A DNA stretch of 64,000 nt from Brevibacterium zhoupengii (GTDB taxonomy: Bacteria; Actinomycetota; Actinomycetes; Actinomycetales; Brevibacteriaceae): NCBI RefSeq assembly GCF_021117425.1, contig NZ_CP088298.1:2480001-2544000 (forward strand), in the 5' to 3' direction. The position numbers and the translations under genes were made by a program. Position 1 is the stretch's first letter. The number at the start of each line of letters is the position of its first letter. Below are positions 1-10,372 of the stretch, one piece after another. The notes below the pieces were generated by a model. It was given only the letters and a program-made list of their open reading frames with translations. It was not told the origin of the DNA and searched no databases.

Positions 1-3000
1 TGATGACGTCGCGGCCGGTCTTGAGCTGGCCGTCGACCTGGACGCTGACCTTCTCGCGCAACCCGTTGAGCACCAGGGTCTGTTGTGCCTCGGCCAGTCC
101 GAGCTCCCACGGTGTGCCGGCGTGCTTGAGGGAGTTGAGGGGGCTGGCGCCCGTGCCTCCATCATGGCCGGAGATGAGGACGACGTCTGCTCCAGCCTTG
201 GCGACCCCCGCGGCCACCGTGCCGACGCCGATTCCGGAGACGAGCTTGACGTGCACGCGGGCTCGAGCATTCGCGCGACCGAGGTCGTGGATGAGCTGAG
301 CGAGGTCCTCGATCGAATAGATGTCGTGGTGCGGCGGCGGGGAGATCAGTCCCACGCCTGGGGTGGCATGGCGGGTCTTGGCGATCCACGGGTAGACCTT
401 GGTTCCGGGAAGCTGACCGCCTTCCCCTGGTTTCGCGCCCTGGGCCATCTTGATCTGCAGATCATCGGCCTGGGTCAGATAGTGACTGGTCACTCCGAAG
501 CGTCCGCTGGCGATCTGCTTGATCGCCGAGCGTCGTTCGGGATCGATGAGTCTCTCCGTGTCCTCTCCGCCCTCGCCGGTGTTGGACTTCCCGCCGATGC
601 GGTTCATGGCGATGGCCAGAGTCTCGTGCGCTTCCTGGGACAGGGAGCCGTAGCTCATGGCACCGGTCGAGAAGCGTTTCATGATCTCGCTCGCCGGCTC
701 CACCTCGGCGATGTCGATCGGCCCAGACTCCGTCGGTACGAGATCGAAGAGGCCACGGAGGGTCATGAGCTCACGTGACTGTTCGTTCACGGCCTGCGTG
801 TACTCGCCGAAGATGTCGAAGCGGCCGGTGGCGGTGGAGTGCTGGAGCTTGAAGATCGTCTCCGGGTTGAACAGGTGGCCCGGTCCTTCCCTGCGCCATT
901 GGTATTCGCCGCCGACCAGCAGATTCCGGTGCGAGGGACGAGGATGATCGTCACGGTAGGCATGAGCATGCCGAGCAGTCGACTCCGCGGTGATCTCACG
1001 GATTCCCTTACCGCCGAGCTGGTGCGGGGTGGAGGTGAAGTACTCGTCGATGAACTCATCCGACAGTCCGAGAGCCTCGAAGGTCTGCGCACCGTGGTAG
1101 GACTGAACGGTCGAGATCCCCATCTTCGACATGATCTTGAGCAGACCTTTATTCAGCGCTGTGAGCACATTTGCCACGGCCGCCGATTCGCTGATGCCGC
1201 GGATCCTGTCCGAACGGACGAGGGCCTCGGCGGATTCCATCACGAGATAGGGGTTGACCGCGGAGGCTCCGAAGGCCACGAGTGTGGCCACGTGGTGGAC
1301 CTCGCGGACATCACCGGCCTCGACGATGATGGACACGCGGGTCCGTGAACGCTCGCGCACCAGGTGATGGTGAAGAGCCGAGGTCAGCAGCAGCGAGGGA
1401 ATCGGTGCCAGGTCTGCGGTCGAGTCCCTGTCGCTGAGGATGATGAACACGGCTCCGGTGGCGACGGCCGCGCTGGCCTCCCGGCACAGTGCTTCAAGTC
1501 GCTTCGCCATGGCGTCGGGTCCGGCATTGACCGAGTACAGACCGGCCAGTGTCACGCTGGGTCGACCATTGTCGACGCCGAGGTGGTGGCCTTGGACATG
1601 TGCGATCGCCGTGAGCTCGTCGTTGTCGATGACCGGCTGATCGAGGAGGATATGCGCGGAGTCCGGCTGGGCGAACTGCAGAAGGTTGCCTTCGCGCCCG
1701 ATGCCTGAGGACATGCTGGTGACGATATCCTCGCGGATGGAGTCCAGCGGCGGGTTCGTCACCTGCGCGAAGTTCTGATGGAAGTAGTCGAAGAGCAGTC
1801 TCGGCCGTTGGCTCAGTGCCGCGATGGCCGTATCCGTTCCCATGGCTCCCAGAGGTTCGGCCCCGGTCTCGGCCATCGGTGAGATGAGGATGCGCAGCTC
1901 TTCCTCGGTGTAGCCGAAGGTGCGCTGACGCCTGCGCACCGAGGCCTGAGGGTGGGTGACGTGGATCCGGGTGGGCAGGTCCGCGAGGCGACGCGAACAG
2001 CTCTTGACCCATTCCTCATAGGGGTATTCGGTGGCGAGCTGGTTCTTGATCTCCGTATCGGAGATGATCCGTTCGGATTCGGTGTCGACGAGGAACATGC
2101 GTCCCGGTGTCAGTCGACCGCGGGCGACGATATCGGCCTCTGGCAGGTCGACGACACCGATCTCACTGGCCAGAACCACGGTGTCTGAGGTCATGACGTA
2201 GCGTGCGGGCCGCAGACCATTGCGGTCGAGGACAGCCCCGGCCAGCTTTCCGTCGGTGAATGCCACGCAGGCGGGTCCGTCCCATGGCTCCATCAGCAGG
2301 GAGTGATATTCGTAGAAGGCCTTGCGGGACTCCCCCATGCCGGGGTTGTTCTCCCAGGCTTCCGGAATCATCATCAGCATTGCCTGCGGCAGGGACCTGC
2401 CCGAGGCGACCATGAGTTCGAGCACCGAATTGAAAGACGCAGAGTCAGAGGCGCCGGGAGGCACGATCGGGCACAGCCGGTCAATGCTCTCCGAGGTGCC
2501 GGGCACCGGGGAGACGAGCAGCTCGGAGGCCAGCTTGGATTCCCTGGCCTGCATCCAGTTGCGGTTTCCGCGCACCGTGTTGATCTCGCCGTTGTGCGCG
2601 ATTGTGCCGAAGGGCTGTGCGAGTTGCCAGGACGGGAAGGTGTTTGTCGAGAACCGTGAGTGGACGAGTGCGATGCGTGAGGTCACTCGCTCGTCGAGGA
2701 GTTCGGTGTAGAAGGCCGAGAGCTGACCTGTCGAGAGCATGCCCTTATAGGTGATGGTGCCCTGGTTGAGCGAAGGGAAGTAGAGCCCGGCATGGTCAAG
2801 GCGCTTCCTCACGATGTAGGACCTGCGGTTGAGGTCCTGTGCGTCCCGCAGCGGGTACCGCTCGTCGCCGATGAGGAAGAGCTGGCGCATGCGCGGCATG
2901 GTGGAGCGTGCGGTCTCGCCGAGCACGCTCGCATCGTGCGGGACATCGCGGTAGGCGAGGACCTTCAGGCCCTCCTCGGCGGCGATGCGCTCGACGAGCT

Positions 3001-3430
3001 CTTCCTGATCTGCTGGCGAGTCAACTGCTCCGCCGGTACCCGGCGCCTCCCGATCGTCTGTGGGAAAGGCTTCGTCGGGAATGAGATCCTGGCGGTAGTC
3101 CTGGGCGAAGAACCCGATGCCCGCGGCGTAGGTGCCAGGGTCGGGAAGTTCGACGCGATCGGCGCGCAGCACCTCGGCGAAGTAATCGTGGGGAATCTGC
3201 AGGGTGATCCCGGCGCCATCCCCGGTGCCTTCGTCGGAGCCGATGCCGCCTCGGTGTTCGAGCTTGCGCAGTGCCGTCAGGGCCTGCTCGACGACCTCAT
3301 GGTCAGCCGGGCCGCGGTAACGGACGATGAGCGCGAGTCCGCAGGCGTCATGCTCAAGAGCGGGATCGTAGAGTCCGGCACGGACTGGTTGGCGCGGAGC
3401 TTTCGGGGTCGTTGAATGTTCACTGTACAT
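1..3430 (-). CDS. gltB: Glutamate synthase (NADPH) large subunit, partial at the left edge
   Basis: The large subunit of glutamate synthase transfers the amide of glutamine to 2-oxoglutarate in the cytoplasm. Reading the minus strand from the ATG at 3430 gives about 1143 residues without a stop before the window ends. The N-terminal glutamine amidotransferase domain carries Cys30 in the context EHDACGL, which in this family becomes the mature N-terminal nucleophile after propeptide cleavage. Further on are [12 protein letters not shown] and [10 protein letters not shown]. The synthase barrel shows [12 protein letters not shown] and the signature [10 protein letters not shown]. The 3Fe-4S cysteines should lie beyond the edge, as should gltD. 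The start is supported by GAAGG upstream of the ATG. It follows the trp genes. Confidence 0.96.
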   Translation of the reverse strand, partial: MYSEHSTTPKAPRQPVRAGLYDPALEHDACGLALIVRYRGPADHEVVEQALTALRKLEHRGGIGSDEGTGDGAGITLQIPHDYFAEVLRADRVELPDPGTYAAGIGFFAQDYRQDLIPDEAFPTDDREAPGTGGAVDSPADQEELVERIAAEEGLKVLAYRDVPHDASVLGETARSTMPRMRQLFLIGDERYPLRDAQDLNRRSYIVRKRLDHAGLYFPSLNQGTITYKGMLSTGQLSAFYTELLDERVTSRIALVHSRFSTNTFPSWQLAQPFGTIAHNGEINTVRGNRNWMQARESKLASELLVSPVPGTSESIDRLCPIVPPGASDSASFNSVLELMVASGRSLPQAMLMMIPEAWENNPGMGESRKAFYEYHSLLMEPWDGPACVAFTDGKLAGAVLDRNGLRPARYVMTSDTVVLASEIGVVDLPEADIVARGRLTPGRMFLVDTESERIISDTEIKNQLATEYPYEEWVKSCSRRLADLPTRIHVTHPQASVRRRQRTFGYTEEELRILISPMAETGAEPLGAMGTDTAIAALSQRPRLLFDYFHQNFAQVTNPPLDSIREDIVTSMSSGIGREGNLLQFAQPDSAHILLDQPVIDNDELTAIAHVQGHHLGVDNGRPSVTLAGLYSVNAGPDAMAKRLEALCREASAAVATGAVFIILSDRDSTADLAPIPSLLLTSALHHHLVRERSRTRVSIIVEAGDVREVHHVATLVAFGASAVNPYLVMESAEALVRSDRIRGISESAAVANVLTALNKGLLKIMSKMGISTVQSYHGAQTFEALGLSDEFIDEYFTSTPHQLGGKGIREITAESTARHAHAYRDDHPRPSHRNLLVGGEYQWRREGPGHLFNPETIFKLQHSTATGRFDIFGEYTQAVNEQSRELMTLRGLFDLVPTESGPIDIAEVEPASEIMKRFSTGAMSYGSLSQEAHETLAIAMNRIGGKSNTGEGGEDTERLIDPERRSAIKQIASGRFGVTSHYLTQADDLQIKMAQGAKPGEGGQLPGTKVYPWIAKTRHATPGVGLISPPPHHDIYSIEDLAQLIHDLGRANARARVHVKLVSGIGVGTVAAGVAKAGADVVLISGHDGGTGASPLNSLKHAGTPWELGLAEAQQTLVLNGLREKVSVQVDGQLKTGRDVI

Positions 3431-3453
3431 CGCTGCCTTCACGGGGTGTAGGA

Positions 3454-3491
3454 GTTTACGTTAAAGACGGCGCTGTCCCTAGCTGTTTACG
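3454..3491. repeat. Direct repeat GTTTACG, two copies 31 bp apart upstream of gltB
   Basis: GTTTACG occurs at 3454-3460 and 3485-3491, about three helical turns apart, in the 187 bp between gltB and the small membrane gene. A possible gltB -10 (TAAACT on the minus strand, 3453-3458) overlaps the first copy. This could be a regulator site for nitrogen control, but I do not recognise a GlnR or AmtR consensus. No other structure is evident in this gap. Confidence 0.3.
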
Positions 3492-3617
3492 CGGTGCCCT
3501 TCGAAGATCGTCCTCAGACACAGATGTGACGTGGTTCTCACAGTCGGTTTTCCAACTTACACCACGCAGCAGCCCCGAATGTCACAGAAAAAGGACCATA
3601 AAACGAACCAAAAAACC

Positions 3618-3914
3618 TCAGTCGTCGGTCGTCGACCCGCCGTTGCCCCTGGAACGCCGCTTCACGTCGGGGGTGATGGAGATCGCCGAGGTGACGGCTC
3701 CATAGGACCCGAAGGTGTGATCACCGTCGGCAGCCTGCGAAGTATCGTTCGTCGCCCGAGTGATCTTTCGGGCGCGCCGAATGAGGCGGACGATGATGAT
3801 GGAGACGATGACGAGCACCACCAGCAGCGCAACAGCCCACAGAGCCCATACCGGGATCGCGAGGGGGCCGAGGCGAAGTGCAGCATCGGAGGTGAGCAGC
3901 TCGGTCAGGCTCAT
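3618..3914 (-). CDS. Small single-pass membrane protein between trpA and gltB
   Basis: I do not recognise this 98-residue protein. It has one clear transmembrane helix at about residues 20-43 (VWALWAVALLVVLVIVSIII), followed by a basic stretch (RLIRRARK) and a polar, disordered-looking tail ending in STTDD. This predicts an N-out, C-in anchor by the positive-inside rule. Its ATG overlaps the trpA stop codon (ATGA, 3911-3914), so translation is probably coupled to trpA. In many actinobacteria lgt occupies the place between trpA and gltB; this protein is far too short to be Lgt and has no Lgt motif. Confidence 0.75.
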   Translation of the reverse strand: MSLTELLTSDAALRLGPLAIPVWALWAVALLVVLVIVSIIIVRLIRRARKITRATNDTSQAADGDHTFGSYGAVTSAISITPDVKRRSRGNGGSTTDD

Positions 3915-4702
3915 GCACAGCCCTCAGCGAGCTCAGCAGCCAGAGTCGCGATACCGCTGACTCCGTCGCTGTCGAGAGCGCGCACGAGGGCAGAACCGAC
4001 GATGACACCGTCAGCGTAGTCAGCAACCTCGGCAGCCTGTTCGCGCGTCGAAACTCCGAGCCCGACGCAGGCATGCGGGGCTCCGGCGTCCTTCAGACGT
4101 GTGACGAGCTCGCGAGCATGGTTGTCGACCTCGGAGCGGACTCCGGTCACTCCCATCGTCGAGGCGGCGTAGACGAATCCGCGGCTCGCGTCGACGATCG
4201 TGGACAGGCGTTCGGGTGTTGAGGAAGGAGCGGCGAGGAAGATGCGGTCAAGATCGTACTCATCAGAAGCGGAAGTCCATTCCGCTGCCTCGTCTGGGAT
4301 GAGGTCCGGGGTGATGATGCCGCCACCGCCGGCGGAGTCCAGATCTCGGGCGAATGCGCTCACACCGTACTGCAGCACCAGGTTCCAGTAGCTCATGACG
4401 ACGGCAGTGCCGCCGGCTTCTGCAACGGCTGCGACGGCGGTGAAGATGTCAGAGGTGCGTACCCCGGCGTTCAGCCCCTGCTCGGCGGCACGCTGGATGA
4501 CGGGTCCGTCCATGCCCGGATCCGAGTACGGCATGCCCACTTCGACGATGTCGACGCCGGACTTCACGAGTTCGACCATGGCTTCGATAGAGCCCTCGAC
4601 CGAGGGGAAGCCGACGGGGAGATACCCGATCAGCGCAGCCTTGCGGCCGACCTGAGCGACTGCGTCGAGGGTGGTACCGGTTCGGGGTCCTGAGCTCGTC
4701 AT
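3911..4702 (-). CDS. trpA: Tryptophan synthase alpha chain
   Basis: The alpha subunit cleaves indole-3-glycerol phosphate to indole and glyceraldehyde 3-phosphate, passing indole to TrpB within the alpha2-beta2 complex. With the ATG at 4702 it has 263 residues, usual for the family. The catalytic pair appears as Glu54 ([12 protein letters not shown]) and Asp65 (GMDGPVIQ). The phosphate-binding end of the barrel is visible near the C-terminus ([13 protein letters not shown]). I chose 4702 rather than the longer frame from 4738 because it gives an ATGA overlap with the trpB stop and removes a non-conserved 12-residue leader. Confidence 0.97.
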   Translation of the reverse strand: MTSSGPRTGTTLDAVAQVGRKAALIGYLPVGFPSVEGSIEAMVELVKSGVDIVEVGMPYSDPGMDGPVIQRAAEQGLNAGVRTSDIFTAVAAVAEAGGTAVVMSYWNLVLQYGVSAFARDLDSAGGGGIITPDLIPDEAAEWTSASDEYDLDRIFLAAPSSTPERLSTIVDASRGFVYAASTMGVTGVRSEVDNHARELVTRLKDAGAPHACVGLGVSTREQAAEVADYADGVIVGSALVRALDSDGVSGIATLAAELAEGCA

Positions 4703-5913
4703 ACCTGCACAGCTCCTTCGTCGAAGTAGTTGAACCATTTGGCTGCGGTCGTCATGTCCTTGTCGCCGCGCCCGGAGAGGTTGACGAGCAGAACCGCGTC
4801 GCTGCCGAGTTTCTGTCCCACCCGCATGGCACCAGCCAGCGCGTGGGCGGATTCGATCGCGGGAATGATGCCCTCGGTGCGCGACAGCAGCTGCATGGCT
4901 TCCATCGCCTCTTCATCGACGACGGGTTCGTAGGTCACGCGTTCGGAATCGTGCAGGTAGGAGTGCTCTGGTCCGACCGAGGGGTAATCGAGGCCGGCCG
5001 AGATCGAGTGGGAGCCTCGGGTCTGCCCGTCCTCGTCCTGCAGGATGTAGGTGGCGGAGCCGTGGAGGACTCCAGGGCGTCCACCAGAGAATCGTGCCGC
5101 GTGGCGGCCGCTGTCGACGCCTTCTCCTCCGGCCTCGAAGCCGAAGATCTGAACATCTTTGTCGGCAAGGAATGCGGCGAAGATGCCCATGGCGTTCGAT
5201 CCGCCGCCGACGCAGGCGCAGACAGCGTCGGGCAGTCGTCCGACGGCGTTGCGTATCTGTTCGCGTGCCTCGATGCCGATGACGTCCTGGAAGGAGCGAA
5301 CCATGGCCGGGAAGGGGTGTGGGCCTGCGACGGTGCCGATGATGTAGTGCGTGTTCTCTACGTTGGCGACCCAGTCGCGCATCGCTTCGTTCATTGCGTC
5401 TTTGAGCGTCTTGGTGCCGTTGGACACGGAGTTGACCTTCGCTCCCAGCAGCCGCATCCGGGCGACGTTGAGTGCCTGCCGCTGAGTGTCTTCCTCGCCC
5501 ATGTAGACCTCGCACTCCATGTCGAGGAGGGCTGCTGCTGTGGCTGTGGCAACACCGTGCTGTCCGGCTCCGGTCTCAGCGATGACGCGAGTCTTGCCCA
5601 TGCGCTTGGCCAGCAGAGCCTGTCCCAGAGCGTTGTTGATCTTATGGCTGCCGGTGTGGTTGAGGTCTTCTCGCTTGAGGAAGATCCTCGCGCCGCCGCA
5701 GTGCGCGGCGAATCGGGTGGCCTCGGTGAGCAGGCTGGGACGGCCGATGTAGTTCTTCTGCAGGTCCAGCAGCTCTTCGGTGAACGCCGGATCCACCTGG
5801 GATTTGCGCCAAGTCTCTTCGATCTCGTCGAGTGCGGGGATCAGCGCTTCTGGGAAGAACCTGCCTCCGTACGAACCGAAGTAGGGTCCGTTCTCCTGGC
5901 TCAAATCGGTCAT
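4699..5913 (-). CDS. trpB: Tryptophan synthase beta chain
   Basis: The PLP-dependent beta subunit condenses indole with serine to give tryptophan. The protein starts [17 protein letters not shown] at 5913 and has 404 residues, the normal length. Lys91 in [14 protein letters not shown] is the Schiff-base lysine, and the glycine-rich phosphate loop [12 protein letters not shown] is present. The open frame extends 49 codons upstream to 6060, but that part is not conserved and overlaps the end of trpC, so I place the start at the ATG at 5911-5913. It follows trpC after 37 bp and overlaps trpA by 4 bp. Confidence 0.97.
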   Translation of the reverse strand: MTDLSQENGPYFGSYGGRFFPEALIPALDEIEETWRKSQVDPAFTEELLDLQKNYIGRPSLLTEATRFAAHCGGARIFLKREDLNHTGSHKINNALGQALLAKRMGKTRVIAETGAGQHGVATATAAALLDMECEVYMGEEDTQRQALNVARMRLLGAKVNSVSNGTKTLKDAMNEAMRDWVANVENTHYIIGTVAGPHPFPAMVRSFQDVIGIEAREQIRNAVGRLPDAVCACVGGGSNAMGIFAAFLADKDVQIFGFEAGGEGVDSGRHAARFSGGRPGVLHGSATYILQDEDGQTRGSHSISAGLDYPSVGPEHSYLHDSERVTYEPVVDEEAMEAMQLLSRTEGIIPAIESAHALAGAMRVGQKLGSDAVLLVNLSGRGDKDMTTAAKWFNYFDEGAVQV

Positions 5914-5950
5914 TGCAGTCCTTCGCGGTTCGAATTGGTGGTCGGGTGGG

Positions 5951-6754
5951 TCAAGACTGGAGACTGTTCGCCGCCCGGCGCTCCCGCCCGGTCGCGGTGT
6001 AGTCGGCCACAGCCGACTTCGCGTCGCCTCCGGTGACGAGTGCTTCGCCGACGAGCACAAGATCGGCTCCGGCTCCGGCGTAGGTCTCCACGTCTTCGGG
6101 ACCGGTGACCCCGGACTCCGCTACCAGAGTGCAGTTCGCGGGGGCGAGATCTGCCAGCGGCGCGAAGCGATTCGTGTCGACGCTGAGATCCTTGAGGTTG
6201 CGGGTGTTGATGCCGATCAGCGGGGCATCGAGTTCTGCCGCGATGGCCAGCTCTTCGGCATTGTGCGTCTCGACGAGAGCCGTCATGCCCAGTTCGTGGG
6301 CAAGGGCGTGGAACTCGTGGAGCTGTTCGACCTCGAGTGCGGCGACGATGAGGAGAACGAGGTCGGCACCGTGGGCGCGGGCTTCATGGAACTGGTATTC
6401 CTCGACCATGAAGTCCTTGCGCAGGACGGGGATGTCGACTGCAGCTCGAACGGAGTCGAGGTCCTCCAGGCTGCCGGAGAAGCGCCGCCCTTCGGTGAGC
6501 ACGCTGATAGCTCGCGCTCCCCCGGCGGCGTAGAGGCCGGCCAGGGTTCCAGGATCAGGAATGTGGGCGAGGTCCCCGCGGGAAGGGGAACGTCGCTTCA
6601 CCTCGGCGATGACACCGAAATCGGCTTCTAGATCGAACGAACGCGCGGGCTGGGCCTCACGCGCACGGTCAATGACATCTGCCAGTGGAATCTGTCTCCG
6701 ACGTTCGGCGAGGTCTTCGCGTACGCCGGCGACGATGTCGTCGAGAACTGTCAT
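5951..6754 (-). CDS. trpC: Indole-3-glycerol phosphate synthase
   Basis: This 267-residue TIM-barrel enzyme closes the indole ring of carboxyphenylaminodeoxyribulose phosphate, the fourth step after chorismate. Seen in the sequence are [10 protein letters not shown] with the catalytic-region Lys53, the second conserved lysine in [21 protein letters not shown], and the phosphate-binding [12 protein letters not shown] near the C-terminus. Its ATG overlaps the stop of the preceding small membrane gene (ATGA). It is monofunctional, with no TrpF domain. trpD and trpF are not in this cluster. Confidence 0.97.
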   Translation of the reverse strand: MTVLDDIVAGVREDLAERRRQIPLADVIDRAREAQPARSFDLEADFGVIAEVKRRSPSRGDLAHIPDPGTLAGLYAAGGARAISVLTEGRRFSGSLEDLDSVRAAVDIPVLRKDFMVEEYQFHEARAHGADLVLLIVAALEVEQLHEFHALAHELGMTALVETHNAEELAIAAELDAPLIGINTRNLKDLSVDTNRFAPLADLAPANCTLVAESGVTGPEDVETYAGAGADLVLVGEALVTGGDAKSAVADYTATGRERRAANSLQS

Positions 6755-7020
6755 TTGCTCTTCGGCTTGTTTCCCAGGCCGACGGCACGCAGGATGATGC
6801 CCACGATGAGGCCGAGTACGACGACTCCGACGCCGACGTAGGTGATCATCGCGGTGTGAATCGTGAAGCCGACGCAGCCGATGGTGACACCGATCAGGAT
6901 GATGATGACTCCGGTCCAGCCGGCCACGGAGTTTCCGTGTCCTGGGTCGGCGATGGCGGCATAGTCGATCGTCGATTTGTCGAGATCGGTTGCGCCGTTA
7001 CGAGCGACGGTTTGCGACAT
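6751..7020 (-). CDS. Small membrane protein of the HGxxPAAW family, trp operon
   Basis: This 89-residue protein has an N-terminal polar region, the motif [14 protein letters not shown] at about residues 25-38, and two hydrophobic helices after it ([19 protein letters not shown] and [19 protein letters not shown]), with a short basic tail. The HGxxPAAW family sits between trpE and trpC in many actinobacteria; its function is unknown. Here the motif deviates, with Val and Gly where Pro and Ala are usual. The ATG at 7020 has a good AAGGAG upstream and is preferred over the upstream start at 7080. It overlaps trpC by 4 bp. Confidence 0.85.
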   Translation of the reverse strand: MSQTVARNGATDLDKSTIDYAAIADPGHGNSVAGWTGVIIILIGVTIGCVGFTIHTAMITYVGVGVVVLGLIVGIILRAVGLGNKPKSK

Positions 7021-7118
7021 GGTGCTCCTTAGAGATGCAGGCGTGGCACGCGTGAAAACTTGTTGCATCCATTGTGACACGCTTCGAGTTGGGTCGAGAC
7101 ACCGACCCGGTTACGAGG

Positions 7119-7646
7119 TCATTTCGATTCATCGTCGGCCCCACCAGCCGCGGAGTCGGGATCGTCTCCGCGGGAGAGGGCGTCCCAAGTTGCGGCCGGG
7201 TCGAACTCTTCGCCTCCGGCTTCCGCGGTCCGGGCATACCGGTTCGAGTTCGTCCAGCTCGCCGAGGAGAAGGCGACGTAGACGATGACGATGAGCGCGA
7301 TGGCCGCCGCGCACAGCCCCACGATCGGCCATGCGGTGGCGCCGGGCGATGATACGGACTGCAGTGCGGTGATGCCGTAGCCGACCGCGGCCAGACTGGC
7401 GAAGCCGAGGACGACGAATCGTCCGATCTTGCCCAGCATGGCGGAGAGCAGTCCGGTGACGGCGATGATTGCCACGCAGGCGGTGGCGACCGGCGATGCC
7501 TGGGAACTCGTGTCCTCTGAGACGTCGGCCACACCGGCTGGTCCGAGCGTGTCACCGGTGACCCCGGCCTGCCAGGAGGCGAGGCTGATCGCCCACAGGG
7601 CTCCCGCAAGGATGAGGACGAGGAGGACACCGCGTGTTTTCGTCAT
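7119..7646 (-). CDS. Trp biosynthesis-associated membrane protein (TIGR02234 type)
   Basis: This 175-residue membrane protein has an N-terminal helix that could act as an uncleaved signal (GVLLVLILAGALWAISLASW), two helices in the middle (residues about 53-98), a fourth near 105-125, and a cytoplasmic tail containing SNRYARTAE and WDALSRGDDP, which are typical of the actinobacterial family always found beside trpE. Its role is unknown. The ATG lies one base after the trpE stop, so the two are almost certainly cotranscribed. Confidence 0.88.
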   Translation of the reverse strand: MTKTRGVLLVLILAGALWAISLASWQAGVTGDTLGPAGVADVSEDTSSQASPVATACVAIIAVTGLLSAMLGKIGRFVVLGFASLAAVGYGITALQSVSSPGATAWPIVGLCAAAIALIVIVYVAFSSASWTNSNRYARTAEAGGEEFDPAATWDALSRGDDPDSAAGGADDESK

Positions 7647-7647
7647 A

Positions 7648-9222
7648 TCAGGTCCATTCCTCGCTCGGCTCCCCGAGCTTCGTCACCGCGCTGGCTGCCG
7701 ATGCTGCACCCAACACGGCGGCCGCCTTGTTCTGTGATTCCTGATATTCGGTTTCGGGCACCGAATCTGCGACGAGTCCACCGCCGGCGTAGACGCTCAT
7801 GACCGAGTCACGGAGGACGCCGGTGCGGATGGCGATCGCCAGATCGAGGTCTCCGGTGAATGACATATAGCCGACGACTCCCCCGTAGATTCCACGGCCG
7901 ATGCTTTCCAGTTCGTCGATGATCTGCAGAGCACGGGGCTTGGGCGCCCCGGAGAGAGTGCCCGCGGGGAACGTGGCCCGAAGCACGTCCACGGCCCCTT
8001 TGCCCGGCGCGAGCTCTCCGCGCACGGTTGATGAGATGTGCATGATGTGGCTGTAGCGCACAATGTCCATGAATTCGCTGACATCGACGGTCCCCGCCTG
8101 GCAGACCTTCGCCAGGTCGTTGCGGGCAAGGTCGACGAGCATCAGGTGTTCAGCCAGTTCCTTCTCATCGTTGATGAGGTCTCTGGCCAGGGCCGAGTCC
8201 TCTTCCGTGGTGGCGCCCCGAGGGCGGGATCCCGCGATCGGATGGGTGACGACGTCACCGGAGCGGACCGTGACGAGAGCCTCCGGTGAGGAACCGATGA
8301 TGCTGGCAGGCTGACCTTGGTCATCGTGGAGGTTGAGCAGGTACATGAATGGGCTGGGGTTCGAGTGGCGCAGCATCCGGTAGACCGTCAGCGGGTCGGC
8401 GGTGCACTCGGTGTCGAAGCGCTGTCCGAGCACGACCTGGAAGATCTCACCGTCGACGATTTCGCGCTTGGCCCGTTCCACATTGTCAAGGTAGACCTGC
8501 GGGTCGGTGCGTGTCGACACCTGAGGCGGGATGAAGTGAGTGCTTGAGATCTCGGCGTCGACGGGTTTGGTGATCCTGGCCAGCATCGCTTCGATCCGGT
8601 TGACACCCGCGTGGTAGGCCTCGTCGATGCCGGTGTCGGCACCGTTGACGTTGAAGACGTTGGCCACGAGAGTCAGCGTCCCCGAGTAGTGATCGTAGAC
8701 CGCGATGTCGCCGGGGATCATCAGCTGCACTGTCGGCAGATGGTGTTCATTGGCCGGTGCTGGGCCGAGCTTTTCGAACTGGCGGACGATGTCCCAACCG
8801 AAATAGCCGACGAAGCTTGAGACCATGGGCGCCAGCACTGACTCGGTCTCGTCGACGGCGAGCAGTTCCAAGGTCGCGGTCACTGCATCGAGAACGCTGC
8901 CTTCGGCGGGGATGCCTACCGGTGGTGTGCCTTCCCAGCGGAAGCTCTCGCCCTCGGAGATCAGAGTGGCCACGGGAGCGGAGCCGATGAATGAGTAGCG
9001 TGCCCAGGCTCCGGACACGGCCGACTCGAAGAGAAAGCTGCCGGGTCCGCCGTCGGTGAGCTTGCGGTAGAGACTCAAAGGAGTCTCCGTGTCGGCAAGC
9101 ACCTCCGCGTGGACAGGTACCAGGCGGTGGTCGGCGCCCGAGGCTCGAAATTCTTCGAGGCTGGGACGGATCGTCAGCCCGGTCTCGGTCATCGAAGTCG
9201 TCGTCGAAGTCTCAGTTGGCAC
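7648..9222 (-). CDS. trpE: Anthranilate synthase component I
   Basis: TrpE converts chorismate to anthranilate, with ammonia delivered by TrpG. The 524 residues comprise an N-terminal domain with the feedback region FLFESAVSG (family usually LLES, which binds tryptophan) and a chorismate-binding domain with [36 protein letters not shown] and GGVVGYMSF. The GTG start at 9222 has AAGGA upstream and overlaps the hisI stop by 11 bp, so tryptophan and histidine genes are transcriptionally linked here. There is no TrpG domain, no trpG in the window, and no room for a trp leader peptide. Confidence 0.96.
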   Translation of the reverse strand: MPTETSTTTSMTETGLTIRPSLEEFRASGADHRLVPVHAEVLADTETPLSLYRKLTDGGPGSFLFESAVSGAWARYSFIGSAPVATLISEGESFRWEGTPPVGIPAEGSVLDAVTATLELLAVDETESVLAPMVSSFVGYFGWDIVRQFEKLGPAPANEHHLPTVQLMIPGDIAVYDHYSGTLTLVANVFNVNGADTGIDEAYHAGVNRIEAMLARITKPVDAEISSTHFIPPQVSTRTDPQVYLDNVERAKREIVDGEIFQVVLGQRFDTECTADPLTVYRMLRHSNPSPFMYLLNLHDDQGQPASIIGSSPEALVTVRSGDVVTHPIAGSRPRGATTEEDSALARDLINDEKELAEHLMLVDLARNDLAKVCQAGTVDVSEFMDIVRYSHIMHISSTVRGELAPGKGAVDVLRATFPAGTLSGAPKPRALQIIDELESIGRGIYGGVVGYMSFTGDLDLAIAIRTGVLRDSVMSVYAGGGLVADSVPETEYQESQNKAAAVLGAASAASAVTKLGEPSEEWT

Positions 9223-9583
9223 TGATGGTCCTTCCGGTGAAGCACGTCGGAGTCAGAGTATGGCATGCAGGCCCGGTCTGTTCGACCTCCATGAGCAGTG
9301 CGTCTGCGTCGCAGTCAAGGCTCAGGGAGGCCACCTTCTGCGTGTTCCCCGAGGTCTCGCCCTTGACCCAGTATTCCTGCCTGGACCGCGACCAGTACAC
9401 GGCGGCGCCGGTGCTCAGGGTGCGCTCGATGGCTTCCACATCCATCCAGGCCATCATCAGCACCTCGCGGGTGTTGACCTCCTGGACGATGACGGGAATG
9501 AGCCCGTCGGAGTTGAGAGTGATCAGTTCGCGCCAGTTCTCCGGGGTCGCGTCGATCTGCGTGGTGGTCTCGTGTGTGCTCAT
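9212..9583 (-). CDS. hisI: Phosphoribosyl-AMP cyclohydrolase
   Basis: HisI opens the adenine ring of phosphoribosyl-AMP, the third step of histidine synthesis. This is the monofunctional 123-residue form; the pyrophosphohydrolase activity is on a separate hisE at 14.5 kb. Conserved parts include [17 protein letters not shown], the metal-binding [14 protein letters not shown] and the C-terminal ACHT. The ATG overlaps the hisF stop (ATGA) and the end overlaps trpE, giving a hisF-hisI-trpE chain. Confidence 0.96.
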   Translation of the reverse strand: MSTHETTTQIDATPENWRELITLNSDGLIPVIVQEVNTREVLMMAWMDVEAIERTLSTGAAVYWSRSRQEYWVKGETSGNTQKVASLSLDCDADALLMEVEQTGPACHTLTPTCFTGRTISAN

Positions 9584-10344
9584 CGGACTTCGATTCCTTC
9601 GTTCCGGAGTGCGTCCTTGACCTCGGCGATGCTCAGAGTTCCGAAGTGGAAGACGCTCGCGGCCAGCAGTGCGTCGGCTCCCGCGGCTACGGCAGGGGCA
9701 AAGTGCTCGACCCGTCCAGCTCCCCCGGAGGCGATGAGCGGAACGTCGACGGCTGTCCGTGCGGCAGCGATGAGTTCGAGGTCGAAGCCGTCGCGAGTGC
9801 CGTCTGCGTCGATGGAGTTGAGCAGAATCTCACCCACACCACGCTCGGCGGCCTCCGTGATCCAGTCGATCGCGCAGCGACCCGTTCCCTCTCTGCCGCC
9901 GCGGGTGGTGACTTCGAAGCCGGAGGGTGTCTGCGTCCCCTGTGTGCGTCTCGCGTCGAGGGACAGGACGAGGACCTGGTTGCCGAAATGATGGGCGATA
10001 TCGCTGATGAGCTGCGGGTTCGCGACCGCCGAGGTGTTGACCGAGACCTTGTCGGCCCCATCACGCAGCAGCCGGTCGACGTCGGAGACGCTGCGGATGC
10101 CGCCGCCGACGGTCAGCGGGATGAAGACCTCTTCGGCGCAGGAGCGGACGATATCGTGAACCGTCTCCCGGTTGCCGCTGCTGGCGGTGACGTCGAGGAA
10201 TGTCAGCTCGTCTGCTCCCGATTCCCCGTAGCGTCGGGCCAGTTCGACCGGATCGCCGGCGTCTTTGAGGTCGGCGAACTTCACTCCCTTGACGACGCGT
10301 CCTTCGTCGACGTCCAGGCACGGAATGACTCTGATGGCAACCAT
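9580..10344 (-). CDS. hisF: Imidazole glycerol phosphate synthase, cyclase subunit
   Basis: HisF uses ammonia from HisH to turn PRFAR into imidazole glycerol phosphate and AICAR. The 254-residue barrel shows both catalytic aspartates: Asp11 in [15 protein letters not shown] and Asp130 in LSLDARRTQ. Phosphate-binding motifs LTVGGGIRS and [12 protein letters not shown] are intact. It starts 28 bp after the carboxyltransferase gene. HisH, HisA and HisB are not in the window. Confidence 0.97.
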   Translation of the reverse strand: MVAIRVIPCLDVDEGRVVKGVKFADLKDAGDPVELARRYGESGADELTFLDVTASSGNRETVHDIVRSCAEEVFIPLTVGGGIRSVSDVDRLLRDGADKVSVNTSAVANPQLISDIAHHFGNQVLVLSLDARRTQGTQTPSGFEVTTRGGREGTGRCAIDWITEAAERGVGEILLNSIDADGTRDGFDLELIAAARTAVDVPLIASGGAGRVEHFAPAVAAGADALLAASVFHFGTLSIAEVKDALRNEGIEVR

Positions 10345-10372
10345 ATGACTCTCCTAGATTCCCGATCGACGA

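Noticed and set aside
4843-6036. A 397-codon plus-strand open frame across trpB
   Set aside because: Antisense shadow of trpB and the end of trpC; no family features and no ribosome-binding site worth noting.
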